A stretch of DNA of 24,022 bases from a virus. Shown here in pieces: positions 12,780 through 23,412 of the stretch (positions are counted from its first letter, which is position 1; each line of letters starts with the position of its first letter). A program made the translations under genes and the position numbers. The notes under the pieces were generated by a model. It was given only the letters and a program-made list of their open reading frames with translations. It searched no databases and was not told where the DNA came from. The stretch spans positions 1 through 24,022 of IMG/VR virus record IMGVR_UViG_3300006920_000246; one strand, 5' to 3'.

Positions 12780-14951
12780 ATGGCAAGTAAATTTTTTAAT
12801 AGACCGCAATTAGGTCAAGCTCAATTGAGTAATGCGCAGCAAAGTAATTTACCTAGTGAAGATGTTCAAGCTACTAGACGTGCACAATTAGCAGCAAAGA
12901 GTATTGAAACATTAGCTAGTTTAGGACAAAAAGTTACAAGAAATGTAACTGGTGCTTACTTAGATAATATTGATGCTAAGAATAAACTAGAAAGTAATAC
13001 CTTGAGAGAACCTTTTATGAGTAGGGTTCAGTTAGATTTGACTAATACTGAAAATCTAGAATCATATAGTGATGAGGATCTAGCATCTAAATATACTGAG
13101 TATTCTGAAAACTATCTAAAGGAACATAAAGATAAACCTTATTCTAATCAACTTAGACAAGATTTAGAAATGATGAAACCTACTATGTTAACTAACATGC
13201 GTAAGAATAGGGATGCAGTACATACAAAGAAAGTAACTGATAATACAATTCAAGGTGCTTCTAATGTAGCTCAGATGTTTTCTAAAGGTCTTATTGATAA
13301 GGAACAGTATTATGGTAGAATGGGTGAGTTAGCCCATGATGCTACATTTGCCTTTCAAGTACCATCTAGTTCTAAAGTGCCACTAAGTGATCAGGGTAGA
13401 GATAATTATATGACGAAAGTTACTAATCCTCAAGCCTTAAAAGCTATACTTAAAGGTATTATGATACAAACAGGTGAACCAAATAATTCAGTAATTGCTA
13501 ATGATATGGCAAGTCCTGAGTTTAAAAAGGCATTTAATATATCTGACACTAATGAAGAGTACAATCAAATGCTAGAGGTGGTAAAAAAGAAAGGGGCTAG
13601 AGCTGATAAGATTAATTATAAGGAAGGTCTAGATGGATTTAAAGAGTCATTATATACTAAAACTAATCAAGGATTTACAGTAGATATTGATAGAGAGCTT
13701 CAGGCATTTACTGACTCAGGTAAAACCATTACAGCACAGGATGAACATTCTTTGAGAAAAAGCTTTGAAGATGAGAATAAGACTAATCTTACATCAGTTA
13801 ACTATAGAGATAATCTAAAAGGTGGTAAAGATATTACTGCAGGTTTAACTAAGAAAAAGAGAGAATCTGTGTATGAAAGGTCATTTACTGATGTATTAGA
13901 TATTAATGAAGAAGGTATAAGTATTGACACTGTTAGTTCTTCTTTAAGTGGTAAAAATGGTCAAGTTGAGTTTGGTGAGTATATTAAATCTGGCGGTAAA
14001 GTACCTGATAAATTTGTAAAAATGTTTGATGTCCCTGCAGGTTCGTCAGCAGAGAAATGGGATAAAGCTAATGGAGCTATTGTGTTAATGCAAGCTGCTG
14101 CTACTGGTTCAGGACAATCTGTTGAAGAAATAATTGGAGTAAATTCTGTAGCTAAGATTAGAGGTATGTCTAGAATATATAATGATCCTAACATGGAAGG
14201 TGCAGTTAAACAAAATGCAATTGATGCTTTACAAACTCAATCAACATCTTTTAACTCTAAAGGTTATCTAAAGGGCACTGCTGAGCAACCAATAGACAAT
14301 GAGTGGTTAACTAGTGTATCTAAAGACGCACCTTGGACAACTGATGATTATGTAAGTGATCAACAAAATTCTTCTGAGATTGCAGGTAACTATCATGCTT
14401 ATAGAATGGCAGGTAATTCTGAAGCAGATGCTAAAGAGTTAGCTTTAGATTTATTTAATAAGTCTAATAGATCATTTGAAATGAGTAATGGTGGTGAGAT
14501 AATTATACCAGTTAAACATAAGAACCTTAATAATATAAGTATTGAAGAATTTAGTAAATCTTTAGATGCTAATGGTAAGTCTAGATTTCCAAGTTTAAAA
14601 CAACAAAGGGATGATCTAGAAATATCTACAGGTCAAGGTTGGATAAGTGAATGGAGAGCTAGAACAAATATTAGTTTTCAGAAATCTTATAATTATGGTA
14701 AGACAGGTAAATATGATATGTTATATAATGGTAAATTAGTTGATCAATCTTCTTTCTCTTATGAAGAATTAGAAGAATTTATTGCTCAATCTCCTAGTAA
14801 GCTTAGAGAGAAAATGACAGGTGGTAAACATCAATCTATTCAGGAAATTGAAGAAAGTGCATTAAGTAACAGAAGAAAGAATATAAAAGGTAAAAAGAAT
14901 CAAGCTAATATAGATATGAGAATACAGAGTTTGTTTGATCTTGGAATTTAA
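12780..14951 (+). CDS. Internal virion (ejection) protein, T7 gp15-like
   Basis: 723 aa, near the T7 gp15 length of 747. In T7 it stacks on gp16 to make the periplasmic DNA-transport tunnel. Sequence is mainly helical and polar without membrane segments. The first 60 residues (F-F-N-R-P-Q-L-G, then helical Q/A/S-rich) resemble the N-termini of other podovirus gp15 proteins. The remainder shows no enzymatic motif. The SD AAGGAGG is 5 bases from the ATG. Identification is mostly by position and size between clear gp14- and gp16-like genes. Confidence 0.85.
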   Translation: MASKFFNRPQLGQAQLSNAQQSNLPSEDVQATRRAQLAAKSIETLASLGQKVTRNVTGAYLDNIDAKNKLESNTLREPFMSRVQLDLTNTENLESYSDEDLASKYTEYSENYLKEHKDKPYSNQLRQDLEMMKPTMLTNMRKNRDAVHTKKVTDNTIQGASNVAQMFSKGLIDKEQYYGRMGELAHDATFAFQVPSSSKVPLSDQGRDNYMTKVTNPQALKAILKGIMIQTGEPNNSVIANDMASPEFKKAFNISDTNEEYNQMLEVVKKKGARADKINYKEGLDGFKESLYTKTNQGFTVDIDRELQAFTDSGKTITAQDEHSLRKSFEDENKTNLTSVNYRDNLKGGKDITAGLTKKKRESVYERSFTDVLDINEEGISIDTVSSSLSGKNGQVEFGEYIKSGGKVPDKFVKMFDVPAGSSAEKWDKANGAIVLMQAAATGSGQSVEEIIGVNSVAKIRGMSRIYNDPNMEGAVKQNAIDALQTQSTSFNSKGYLKGTAEQPIDNEWLTSVSKDAPWTTDDYVSDQQNSSEIAGNYHAYRMAGNSEADAKELALDLFNKSNRSFEMSNGGEIIIPVKHKNLNNISIEEFSKSLDANGKSRFPSLKQQRDDLEISTGQGWISEWRARTNISFQKSYNYGKTGKYDMLYNGKLVDQSSFSYEELEEFIAQSPSKLREKMTGGKHQSIQEIEESALSNRRKNIKGKKNQANIDMRIQSLFDLGI

Positions 14952-14963
14952 CAGGAGGTAAGT

Positions 14964-17900
14964 ATGGCTGATAAAGAAAGTACTAAGAAGGAAAGAATAC
15001 AGCTATTAAATGAAAGAAGAAAGACTATCTATGATAGACTTACAGGAAAGCATGAACTAGATAGAAATACTAGTCTAGCGATACTGGCTAACTTAGAATT
15101 TGAATCTGGACATACATTAGATCCTTCTACTAAACAGTTTAAAGATAAAACTGAGGAACAATGGTGGAAAGCTGTTGACTCTAAGAAATATGGTAGAGGT
15201 ACTGGTATAGCTCAATGGGATGGATCTAGAAGATTTGACCTTAAAGCTTATGCAGAGGAAAATGAAAGAGAGCTATATGATATTGATACTCAAGTAGATT
15301 TTTTAATGCATGAAATGGCTACTACTGAAAAGGGAGCTATGGAGGCTATGAAAGCTTCAGATACTCTTGAAGGTAAGACTGAAGCATTTCTAACCAAGTT
15401 TGAAAGAGCAGGTATTGGACATTTAAAACATAGATTAGGTAAACTTAAAGCTTATGAAGGTTTAGGTATAGACACTGAAGTGCAAGATAGAAAAGCACAA
15501 GGTGATCAAGTTTTAAACCAACCTTTACCTGAAGATTTTCAGGAAAAAGTTATTGATGATGTTATGTCACTTGAAGTTATTAAAGGTTCAAGAGTACCTA
15601 ATTCAGTAGGTGAAGCTTCACAACTTATTAAACATGTACAAGGTCAAAAGGATTTATCTAATAGTAATCCTCTTGAAGTAATTAATGAAGTTAATAATTA
15701 TGTGAAAGAGCAAGAAAGTAATTTCTTAAGCACTGAAGGTTCTCAGTTAAAAAATGAACTTGATATGGATATGACAAAGCCTAACTTTAGTAGCTCTAAT
15801 AGGACACCTAGTGTAACTGCTGACTTTGGTGGTTCTTCTTCATTCCAACAATCAGGTATTGTTGAAAGAGGTTTAAGAACTGTACCTCAAGGTTTTGATT
15901 ATGCTTATGAGAACGTTAAGAGGATACCAGATATTGAACAAGATGATATAGATCAACTTGGTAATCACTTTGTTAATCAATTGACAGAAGAAGGTGCTTT
16001 AGGTAATTTAATTCAAAGAGGTATACAAGGTTCAATTACTAGTGATCAACTTGATCCTAATTTTGACCCTAAACAGGATATGCTTTATGAAGAATTAACT
16101 AAAGATTTATCTAGTGAAGAGTTAACTAGTTTATTGGAAGACTACTCTTATAATCAAAAAGATTTTAGGACTGTAGCTACTCTAATGCAGCAAAGAAATA
16201 AAAGAATCCAAAGCATGTCTGAATATGCAAAAGAGAATCCAGTATTAAATGCTGCAGGTTTCATGGGTGCTTTAATGACTGATGCTGTTGTTATGATGCC
16301 AGTAACTAGTGCAATTGCTGCACAAGGTGCTGCTACACTAACTGGTTCTAGTTTGAAATCACTAAGTGCTGCTAAGAAATTAGGTTGGCTTACTGCTGCT
16401 GAAACTTTAGAGCAAGGTGGTCAAGAATTGGTATGGGATGCTTATAAGAAAGATTATGAGTTCAGCTTACCAATATTCATGGCAGGAATTGGTATGGGTG
16501 TAGGAGTTAGAAGTGTAGTTGATAACGTACAAAATAATAAAATGATAAGAGAGTTAGTTAGTAATGAAGAAGGTTTTATAAATCTTGGTAAGAAAGAAGC
16601 TAAGGAATTAGTTAGAGTTGTTGCCAAAGAAGCTGATAGTGAACAAGCTGTTCAATTAGCTAGTAGACTTTCTGAACTTAAATTAGCTAAAGCTCAAGAA
16701 ATTAGAAAAGGTTTATTACAGGATTATGATTTAGTTCAAGTAGGTATTCAAGAAGCTAAACAAACTCTTAGACAATCTGTAAAAGGTTCAAGTGAAGCAA
16801 AATTTGCTAAAAGTGAAGTACAGAGATTACTAAGAAAAGCTAAGACTATGGAGAAACATACTGGACAAGAATTAAGACAAGTACTATTAGGTACTCATCC
16901 TAAATTAACTACAGCTTTAAATCCTGAATTTGGTTTAAAGAGAATGACTAAGGAATTAGGTATTGACCATAAATTGGTAGATACACCAGATAAACTTAGA
17001 GAATTTTTAGGTATTAGATCAGGTAAGTTTGCTGAAAGTATTATTGTTGATGGTGAGAAAGGTTATGAATTAGTATTAAATAAACAGTTAAAAGAACTTA
17101 GTGATAATAAAAGAATTAACGCTAATCACTTTTTGACTGAAGTTTCTAATACTATGAAAACATCACCTACCGATATTAATGCAGGAATTAGTAGACATTT
17201 ACAAGGTTTAGGTAATAAAGCTAGTGACTTCATTGTTAATCAAGCTAATACAGATAGTAGTATGACAAAATACTTATTTAACAAAGGTAACTTAGTTAAT
17301 AGTGAAAATGCTCATGTATCTGGATTTTACAATTGGTTAGCTCCTGATAACTCAGGTAGACAAGGTATGTCACATATTAGAGCAGGTGAAACTAAAACTA
17401 TTTATAGAAATAGATATCATGGATCTATGATGGATAATTATAAGACTCAAGGGTATGAATTACTTAAACATATGAACAGTGATAAATCTTTAGCTAATAA
17501 GTTAAGTGTTTATACTGATTTTGCTAAGTTTGAGAATGATGTAGTTCCTATATTTAGAGATAGATTAGTTATGGATAAAGCAGATTTCATGAAGAAATAT
17601 CCAGATACTAAAGTACAAGAAATATCAGATACTTTTGCTAAAGGATATAACCAACTTAATAAAGAAGTTGCTGATGATGCGATATCTAAAGGAGTACTAG
17701 GTGTAGGTGCAAATTCTGAGAATTATATTCATAGATCATGGGCTTCAGATAAAGCTAGGTTAATACCAAAAGAAGACTTACGGGAAGCTATATATCAAGG
17801 TATGCATAAATCTATATTAGATGCAGGTTTACCTTTTGATGAAACTTTCTTAAGGACTGAAGCTAAGAACTTTGCTTTTGGTTTACAGAGTAAAGATATC

Positions 17901-19697
17901 ACTAATCATATAGAAGCTAATTCTACTTATATTGAGAATCTTAATAAGTTTCTTAAATCTGCAGAAGGTTCTAGTGACTCAGGTGTTAAAGGTGCAGTTG
18001 AATCAGCTATTCAGAAAGCTAATGCACAGAAGACAGCCAATGAGTTAGGTGAATTAGGTAAGAGAGCTGAGATTGATATAAATGCTGAGATACCAAATTC
18101 AGGAGGTAAAACTTTAGCCGATTTAATGGATGATAACTTCATAGCTACTCAAGATAGATACAATAGTAGAATGGCAGCAAGAACTGCAGCAGCAGAGCAT
18201 GGAATTAAAGATATTAAAGTTTTAGATAGTTGGAGAGCAGATGCTATACTAGCTGAGAAGAAACGATTAATAGAAACTAATGATCCTCATATTGCAGCTA
18301 ATGTTGAATATTTAGATAAAGTATTGAAGCAAGATATTAAATCTTTCCAATATGGTGGTCTAGGTGGACAAGGTGATGTTCTAGAAGCTGACATGAATGA
18401 TGTTATGCGATTAATGAAGAAGATTACTGTTACTAACTTAATGCAGAATGTAGGTATTGCATCTATGGCTGAATTTGGTGGTACTGTTAGTGAGATAGGT
18501 ATGTTTAATGCTTTAAAATCTACAATAGATCCTATACAACAAATGATAAGAAAGAATCATATTCTAGGTTCAGGTGTTACAAATATTAGAACACTGACTG
18601 ATGATATGTCTGCTCTTACAGGTATTGGTATGGGTGATATGGCTTTTTCAAGTAGAGGTGTATCTCAAGCAGAACAAATTTACAAAAATGGTGTAATGTC
18701 TAGTGTTGAGAAATCAATTGATGCTATGGGTTCAGTTACTCAAAACACTTTAGGGTGGGTAGAGACTGTAGGTCGTAAAGCAACAAGTAATGGTTTAGCT
18801 ATTAAATGGGGACAACACTTTAAGGGAAATGAGCCTAAAGGGATAATTTCTAAGTTTATGTCATTTGATAAAGTGACTACTAATAGAACTTTAGAAAATT
18901 CTGGTTTAGGTACATGGATTGAAGAAGGTGGTAAACAAGTATTCAAAACTAATGACACTTATGATGCTATTAAGAATAATTATCTTAAACATGTTTCATT
19001 TGATGAGAATGGTAGTGTTAAAGCTATGAACTTTGATAAATGGGATGCAGATGCAAGAGATTCATTTAGGAATACTATTAAATTACAGACTTCACATATA
19101 TATGCTGATCCAGACTCAACTACTGCTGCACATTGGCAAACTACTTCTCTAGGGAGAATATTAAACCAATTTAGAACATTCAGTGTAAACTCAACTTCTA
19201 AAATTGCAGGATTTACTTATGGAAATTTAGTTAATGGTATAAAACACCAAGATGCTGATGAAGTACTTAAGTTTAGTAATAAGATGTTTTGGGCAGCTAC
19301 TATGGGAACTTTAGCTGTAGGTGTAAGAGATGAACTTACAAGTGCAGGTACAGGTAATGATAAAGGTTTTAGTGAATTAGCTAGTACACCTTTACAATCA
19401 ATAGCTATAGGATTTAGTAGAAGTTCTCTAATCGCTAACATGGATACAGTTAACGGAATAGGTGGAGCACTATTTGGCTATGATAATATATTTAATAGAT
19501 CAAGTTTTACAGGTAGAAATAAGAACTTCTTTAATCTAGCTGAGACACCAATTGGTCAATTAGGTACAAACGCTTTCAAAGGAGCATCAAGTTTAATACA
19601 AGGTGATTTAGAGGGTGCAGGTAAAGCTGCAGGTAAACTAACACCATTTAAGAGACAACTTGGTATTCAACAAATGATAAATATTTTAAACAAATAG
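14964..19697 (+). CDS. Large ejection protein, T7 gp16-like, with N-terminal phage lysozyme domain
   Basis: At 1577 aa it is longer than T7 gp16 (1318). Residues 35-165 look like the Phage_lysozyme2 type rather than the SLT transglycosylase of T7. The signs are I-L-A-N-L-E-F-E-S-G (40-49, candidate catalytic E47), Y-G-R-G-T-G-I-A-Q-W-D-G-S-R-R (76-90), D-T-Q-V-D-F-L-M-H-E (108-117) and F-E-R-A-G (146-150). This domain would open the cell wall locally for DNA entry. Hydrophobic stretches near residues 428-460, 500-516 and 1440-1455 could insert into the inner membrane. Near 1395-1420, L-N-Q-F-R-T-F-S-V-N-S is typical of the C-terminal part of podovirus core proteins. SD AGGAGGT (14953-14959). 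Confidence 0.93.
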   Translation: MADKESTKKERIQLLNERRKTIYDRLTGKHELDRNTSLAILANLEFESGHTLDPSTKQFKDKTEEQWWKAVDSKKYGRGTGIAQWDGSRRFDLKAYAEENERELYDIDTQVDFLMHEMATTEKGAMEAMKASDTLEGKTEAFLTKFERAGIGHLKHRLGKLKAYEGLGIDTEVQDRKAQGDQVLNQPLPEDFQEKVIDDVMSLEVIKGSRVPNSVGEASQLIKHVQGQKDLSNSNPLEVINEVNNYVKEQESNFLSTEGSQLKNELDMDMTKPNFSSSNRTPSVTADFGGSSSFQQSGIVERGLRTVPQGFDYAYENVKRIPDIEQDDIDQLGNHFVNQLTEEGALGNLIQRGIQGSITSDQLDPNFDPKQDMLYEELTKDLSSEELTSLLEDYSYNQKDFRTVATLMQQRNKRIQSMSEYAKENPVLNAAGFMGALMTDAVVMMPVTSAIAAQGAATLTGSSLKSLSAAKKLGWLTAAETLEQGGQELVWDAYKKDYEFSLPIFMAGIGMGVGVRSVVDNVQNNKMIRELVSNEEGFINLGKKEAKELVRVVAKEADSEQAVQLASRLSELKLAKAQEIRKGLLQDYDLVQVGIQEAKQTLRQSVKGSSEAKFAKSEVQRLLRKAKTMEKHTGQELRQVLLGTHPKLTTALNPEFGLKRMTKELGIDHKLVDTPDKLREFLGIRSGKFAESIIVDGEKGYELVLNKQLKELSDNKRINANHFLTEVSNTMKTSPTDINAGISRHLQGLGNKASDFIVNQANTDSSMTKYLFNKGNLVNSENAHVSGFYNWLAPDNSGRQGMSHIRAGETKTIYRNRYHGSMMDNYKTQGYELLKHMNSDKSLANKLSVYTDFAKFENDVVPIFRDRLVMDKADFMKKYPDTKVQEISDTFAKGYNQLNKEVADDAISKGVLGVGANSENYIHRSWASDKARLIPKEDLREAIYQGMHKSILDAGLPFDETFLRTEAKNFAFGLQSKDITNHIEANSTYIENLNKFLKSAEGSSDSGVKGAVESAIQKANAQKTANELGELGKRAEIDINAEIPNSGGKTLADLMDDNFIATQDRYNSRMAARTAAAEHGIKDIKVLDSWRADAILAEKKRLIETNDPHIAANVEYLDKVLKQDIKSFQYGGLGGQGDVLEADMNDVMRLMKKITVTNLMQNVGIASMAEFGGTVSEIGMFNALKSTIDPIQQMIRKNHILGSGVTNIRTLTDDMSALTGIGMGDMAFSSRGVSQAEQIYKNGVMSSVEKSIDAMGSVTQNTLGWVETVGRKATSNGLAIKWGQHFKGNEPKGIISKFMSFDKVTTNRTLENSGLGTWIEEGGKQVFKTNDTYDAIKNNYLKHVSFDENGSVKAMNFDKWDADARDSFRNTIKLQTSHIYADPDSTTAAHWQTTSLGRILNQFRTFSVNSTSKIAGFTYGNLVNGIKHQDADEVLKFSNKMFWAATMGTLAVGVRDELTSAGTGNDKGFSELASTPLQSIAIGFSRSSLIANMDTVNGIGGALFGYDNIFNRSSFTGRNKNFFNLAETPIGQLGTNAFKGASSLIQGDLEGAGKAAGKLTPFKRQLGIQQMINILNK

Positions 19698-19707
19698 GAG
19701 GACATTT

Positions 19708-22700
19708 ATGGCAAATTTAAGTAATGTTACCTATACAGCTAATGGGGCTACTACGATATTCGTAGTGCCTTTTAGTTATATAGAAGAACCAGATATTACT
19801 GTTACAGTTGATGGAGTCACTAAGACAATAACAACTGATTATACATTTAACGGTTCAGGGGATGTAGTATTTAATATTGCACCACTAAATCTTGAGGTAG
19901 TTTATATATCTAGAGATTCTGATGTGACCCAAAGAGTTACTAGTTTCTCAGATGGATCAGAATTAACAGAAGCAGATTTAAATGATAATGGAGATCAATC
20001 TTTATATTTACATCAAGAGACAAGAGATTTAATTAATACACTTAACGTAGACAATGCCTCTGTATTAGGTAGAGTAGTTCAGAATGAAACTGATATTGCA
20101 TCTAATGATGCTGATATTGCAGTACTAGTAGGGGCTGTTGCAGATAATGTTAATGATATAGCAACTAACATATCTAATATAGATACTAATTCTAGTAACA
20201 TTGATACTAAAGTTACAGGAGCAGCTAGTTCAACAGATAATGCTATACCTAAGTTTGATAGTACTACTGGTAAGATCATCCAGAACACAGGAGTGATAAT
20301 TAGTGATACTGATGAAGTTAGTACAACTGGTGACTATGTAGTGTTCCGAGGTACATCTAAAGAAATGGAACTTGGTGAAGAAGTATTAGAAAGTTTATCT
20401 ACAGGTGTAACTGCTCCTATTACTTTATCTATTAATGGTGGAGATACAACTAAGTTTGATATATCTATTGTTGATGGTCATATCGTAAATAGAGAGTTAG
20501 ATACTTATGTAACTATAGCTTATGCAGGTTCAACTGGTAATTCAGTTAGTGCTGTTAATGGTGTAACTTATATATTTATTGATAAATTAGGTGCTGTCGT
20601 TAAACAGACTACTGCCCCAACACCAAGTGATCTAAGAGAAATGATTTACTTAGGTAGAGCAATTGCTATAGCAGGTACAGTAGTACAGGTTTTAGCTGAA
20701 CCAATTCCTATTGAGAATGTCGCTAGTGCAGTTTCAGATTTAGCTAAATCTATAAGAATATTTAATGCATCTGGTAACTTAGTTACATCAAATGGTTCAA
20801 ATATGAATTTAGATAAGTCCTTAGGTTATCTCTACTCTTATGGGTCAAATTATGCTACGGATAGGAATAATCCAAGTTTAGTTACAGTAGCAGCTAGTAC
20901 AATTAGTTCATTCGCATACATAACTCAAGCAGCAGGGTCTACAGAGGCAGCTACTACAGCAATAGACGCTACTTATTATGATGCATCTGGTACTAAAACA
21001 CTTATTACTGGTGCAGGTAAGCAAGCAACAGTTCAACGTATTTTCTTATTCCCATCTGGTGCTATAAGAATTGCTTATGGACAAACTGTTTATCCTACTC
21101 TAGCAGAAGCGATTCAAGGTACAACTAGTGAAACATTTATAGACAATCCAAACATATTTGGTAATGGTATTCTTATAGGTATGATAGCTTTAAGAAAAAA
21201 TACTACAGATTTATCTAACTCAACTCAAGCTAGATTTTTAGTAGCTTCTAGGTTTGGTGAAGGATCAGTTGGAGCAGCAGGGCAGTCTGTATCTAGTTTA
21301 CAAGACGCTTATAGCAACTCTAGTGTTGGTGAAGTTGTTTTAGATTCAACTCTAGGTGCTGTTAAAGTTAGAGATAATGGTACACCAATTGGTGCAAACT
21401 TATTTGAAGTTACTGATAATTCAGGATCTACAAAATCTTTAGAAGTAAAGATAGATTCAGTAGATGTGAGTAGTACACTTAATATGAAAGAAATTTCTAC
21501 ACCTAGTACTCCTGCGAGTGGCTACAAGTCAATCTATCCTAAGACTGATGGTAAGGTATACACACTTGATGACACTGGAACGGAAAAGGAAGTTGGATCT
21601 GGTGGTGGTGGTGGTTTAGATACTGTCCATACTGAAACATTTGAGGATACTATTAATGCATCAAGTTTCACATCAGGTAATAACGCTACATATGATAACG
21701 GAGGGACACTAGATGGTACATTAAGTGATGATACAGTTACTAATATATCAAGTAATACGTCACTTAAGTATTTGATGGGTGCAACAAGTACAAACGACTT
21801 TATTAAATCACCTGCTATAGCATTAGACGCTAAGCAGCAATCACAGACATTAGGTATGAGTTTTTATTATACTTATGATGGTGCTGATGATGATATTAAA
21901 GTAGTTGTGTATGATGATACTAATTCAGAAGTTATGACGACAAGTATTGACTTTCTTAAGGCAAGTAGTACTCCTCAGAGATTCTCGGTACAATTCCCAA
22001 CTAACTCTGATACCGCTAATTTGCACTATGGGATCCAAGTTGTTACTGGTAATTCTGGTAAGATACTAGTTATTGATGATGTTGAGATTAGTAGTAATCC
22101 TTTTGTAAGTAAAGATTTATTGGATACTCAAAACTTTGAAGAAGATAGTCCAACTATGACAGCTAGTACAGGAGACTTAAGATGGGGAGCTATTTCACAT
22201 ACAGGATCTAATATACTAAACTATGATGATTCAAATGGTAGGTTTACTGCCACTAGAGAATGTCAAGTATATGTTAGTTTTTCAGGATTTGCATCAACAT
22301 CTATATCATTTAATATAAAGAAAAATACTGTAACTGTTATGGTAGGAGCCGCCGCCGCTAATACTCAAGATACTCCATCGGCGACGCTAAAATTAAATGA
22401 AGGAGATTACGTTGTACTTAATACTACTACAACTATTATATCCCCTAAACTCACTATAACAGCAACAGCAGAAACAAACCACATCGTAGCTTACAACTCT
22501 CGTAACGCAGAAAACAGCATGGTAAGACTTCATACTGGTAATGGTCATGGTAGTACTAATACTGCAATCCGCCGCTTCTCGACAGCAGTCGATAATATTG
22601 GTAATGCTATCACATATGCTGATAGTTCAACAGATGGGGCTAGTTTTACAATCAATGAAGACGGGTTGTATTATATTTCATATAGTGATGGTAGAAACGC

Positions 22701-23412
22701 ATCAGGACAAGATAATATAGGTATTAGTTTAAATTCTACTCAACTAACTTCAAATATTGCAACTATTAATGCAGCAGATAGGTTAATTGAAGAGGTAAAC
22801 ACTCCTTCAAATCCTTCAGCATTATCATGGGCAGGTCAACTTTCTAAAGACGATGTAATTAGAGCGCATACAGGATCTACAGCAAACTTAACTACTGCAA
22901 CATCTTTCACAATATCAAAAATAGGCGTTGGAGATCTTCTCGGAGTCCCTACACCTCGCACAGCTTATATCAAGGATGTTAAGTCAAGTGGTACAAACGG
23001 TGGTACTTTTACTTCTGGAGCTTGGCAAACTAGGGACTTAAATACGCTAGAAGGTGACACTGAGTTCGTAAGTTTGAGTAGTAACCAGTTTACGTTACAA
23101 AGTGGTAAGTATAATATAGAAGCATATGCTCCTGCAATGCAAGTTAATGGACATGTTATAAAAATTAGAGATATTACTAGTAGTGTAGATATTATTATAG
23201 GAACATCTGGTTATGCAGCAACTTCCGGAGCATCTAACTTATCTAAAGCAATAAGTGATTTAGAAGTTATATCAAATACTACATTTGAAGTCCAACATAG
23301 ATGTAATACTACAAAAGCTACTAACGGACTAGGAAATCCACTTAATTTCGGAGTAGATGAGGTTTATACCACTATTAAAATCACAAAGCTACCATTAGGA
23401 GGCAACAAATGA
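19708..23412 (+). CDS. Tail fibre protein with T7 gp17-type N-terminus and modular C-terminus
   Basis: Receptor-binding fibre of 1234 aa (T7 gp17 is 553). Residues 1-110 are the T7 fibre N-terminal domain that docks on the tail (V-T-Y-T-A-N-G-A-T-T-I-F-V-V-P-F, Y-I-S-R-D-S-D-V-T-Q-R, L-N-D-N-G-D-Q-S-L-Y-L). A coiled-coil-like stretch with repeated D-I-A-x-N and S-N-I-D-T follows (about 115-170), then D-N-A-I-P-K-F-D-S-T-T-G-K common in fibres. A beta-rich shaft/knob module follows to about 600, ending in a S-L-Q-D-A-Y-S-N-S motif. A G-S-G-G-G-G-G linker lies near 630-637. A jelly-roll, carbohydrate-binding-module-like domain comes next (about 640-800), then three probable C1q-like sandwiches (about 805-925, 935-1070, 1080-1230). 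The N-terminus is firm; C-terminal domain names are by pattern. Confidence 0.95.
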   Translation: MANLSNVTYTANGATTIFVVPFSYIEEPDITVTVDGVTKTITTDYTFNGSGDVVFNIAPLNLEVVYISRDSDVTQRVTSFSDGSELTEADLNDNGDQSLYLHQETRDLINTLNVDNASVLGRVVQNETDIASNDADIAVLVGAVADNVNDIATNISNIDTNSSNIDTKVTGAASSTDNAIPKFDSTTGKIIQNTGVIISDTDEVSTTGDYVVFRGTSKEMELGEEVLESLSTGVTAPITLSINGGDTTKFDISIVDGHIVNRELDTYVTIAYAGSTGNSVSAVNGVTYIFIDKLGAVVKQTTAPTPSDLREMIYLGRAIAIAGTVVQVLAEPIPIENVASAVSDLAKSIRIFNASGNLVTSNGSNMNLDKSLGYLYSYGSNYATDRNNPSLVTVAASTISSFAYITQAAGSTEAATTAIDATYYDASGTKTLITGAGKQATVQRIFLFPSGAIRIAYGQTVYPTLAEAIQGTTSETFIDNPNIFGNGILIGMIALRKNTTDLSNSTQARFLVASRFGEGSVGAAGQSVSSLQDAYSNSSVGEVVLDSTLGAVKVRDNGTPIGANLFEVTDNSGSTKSLEVKIDSVDVSSTLNMKEISTPSTPASGYKSIYPKTDGKVYTLDDTGTEKEVGSGGGGGLDTVHTETFEDTINASSFTSGNNATYDNGGTLDGTLSDDTVTNISSNTSLKYLMGATSTNDFIKSPAIALDAKQQSQTLGMSFYYTYDGADDDIKVVVYDDTNSEVMTTSIDFLKASSTPQRFSVQFPTNSDTANLHYGIQVVTGNSGKILVIDDVEISSNPFVSKDLLDTQNFEEDSPTMTASTGDLRWGAISHTGSNILNYDDSNGRFTATRECQVYVSFSGFASTSISFNIKKNTVTVMVGAAAANTQDTPSATLKLNEGDYVVLNTTTTIISPKLTITATAETNHIVAYNSRNAENSMVRLHTGNGHGSTNTAIRRFSTAVDNIGNAITYADSSTDGASFTINEDGLYYISYSDGRNASGQDNIGISLNSTQLTSNIATINAADRLIEEVNTPSNPSALSWAGQLSKDDVIRAHTGSTANLTTATSFTISKIGVGDLLGVPTPRTAYIKDVKSSGTNGGTFTSGAWQTRDLNTLEGDTEFVSLSSNQFTLQSGKYNIEAYAPAMQVNGHVIKIRDITSSVDIIIGTSGYAATSGASNLSKAISDLEVISNTTFEVQHRCNTTKATNGLGNPLNFGVDEVYTTIKITKLPLGGNK

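Noticed and set aside
20080-20220. Repetitive DNA array in the fibre gene
   Set aside because: The repeated GATATTGC/ATTGATACT words encode a coiled-coil-like repeat (D-I-A-x-N, S-N-I-D-T); spacing is irregular and no CRISPR-like spacers exist.
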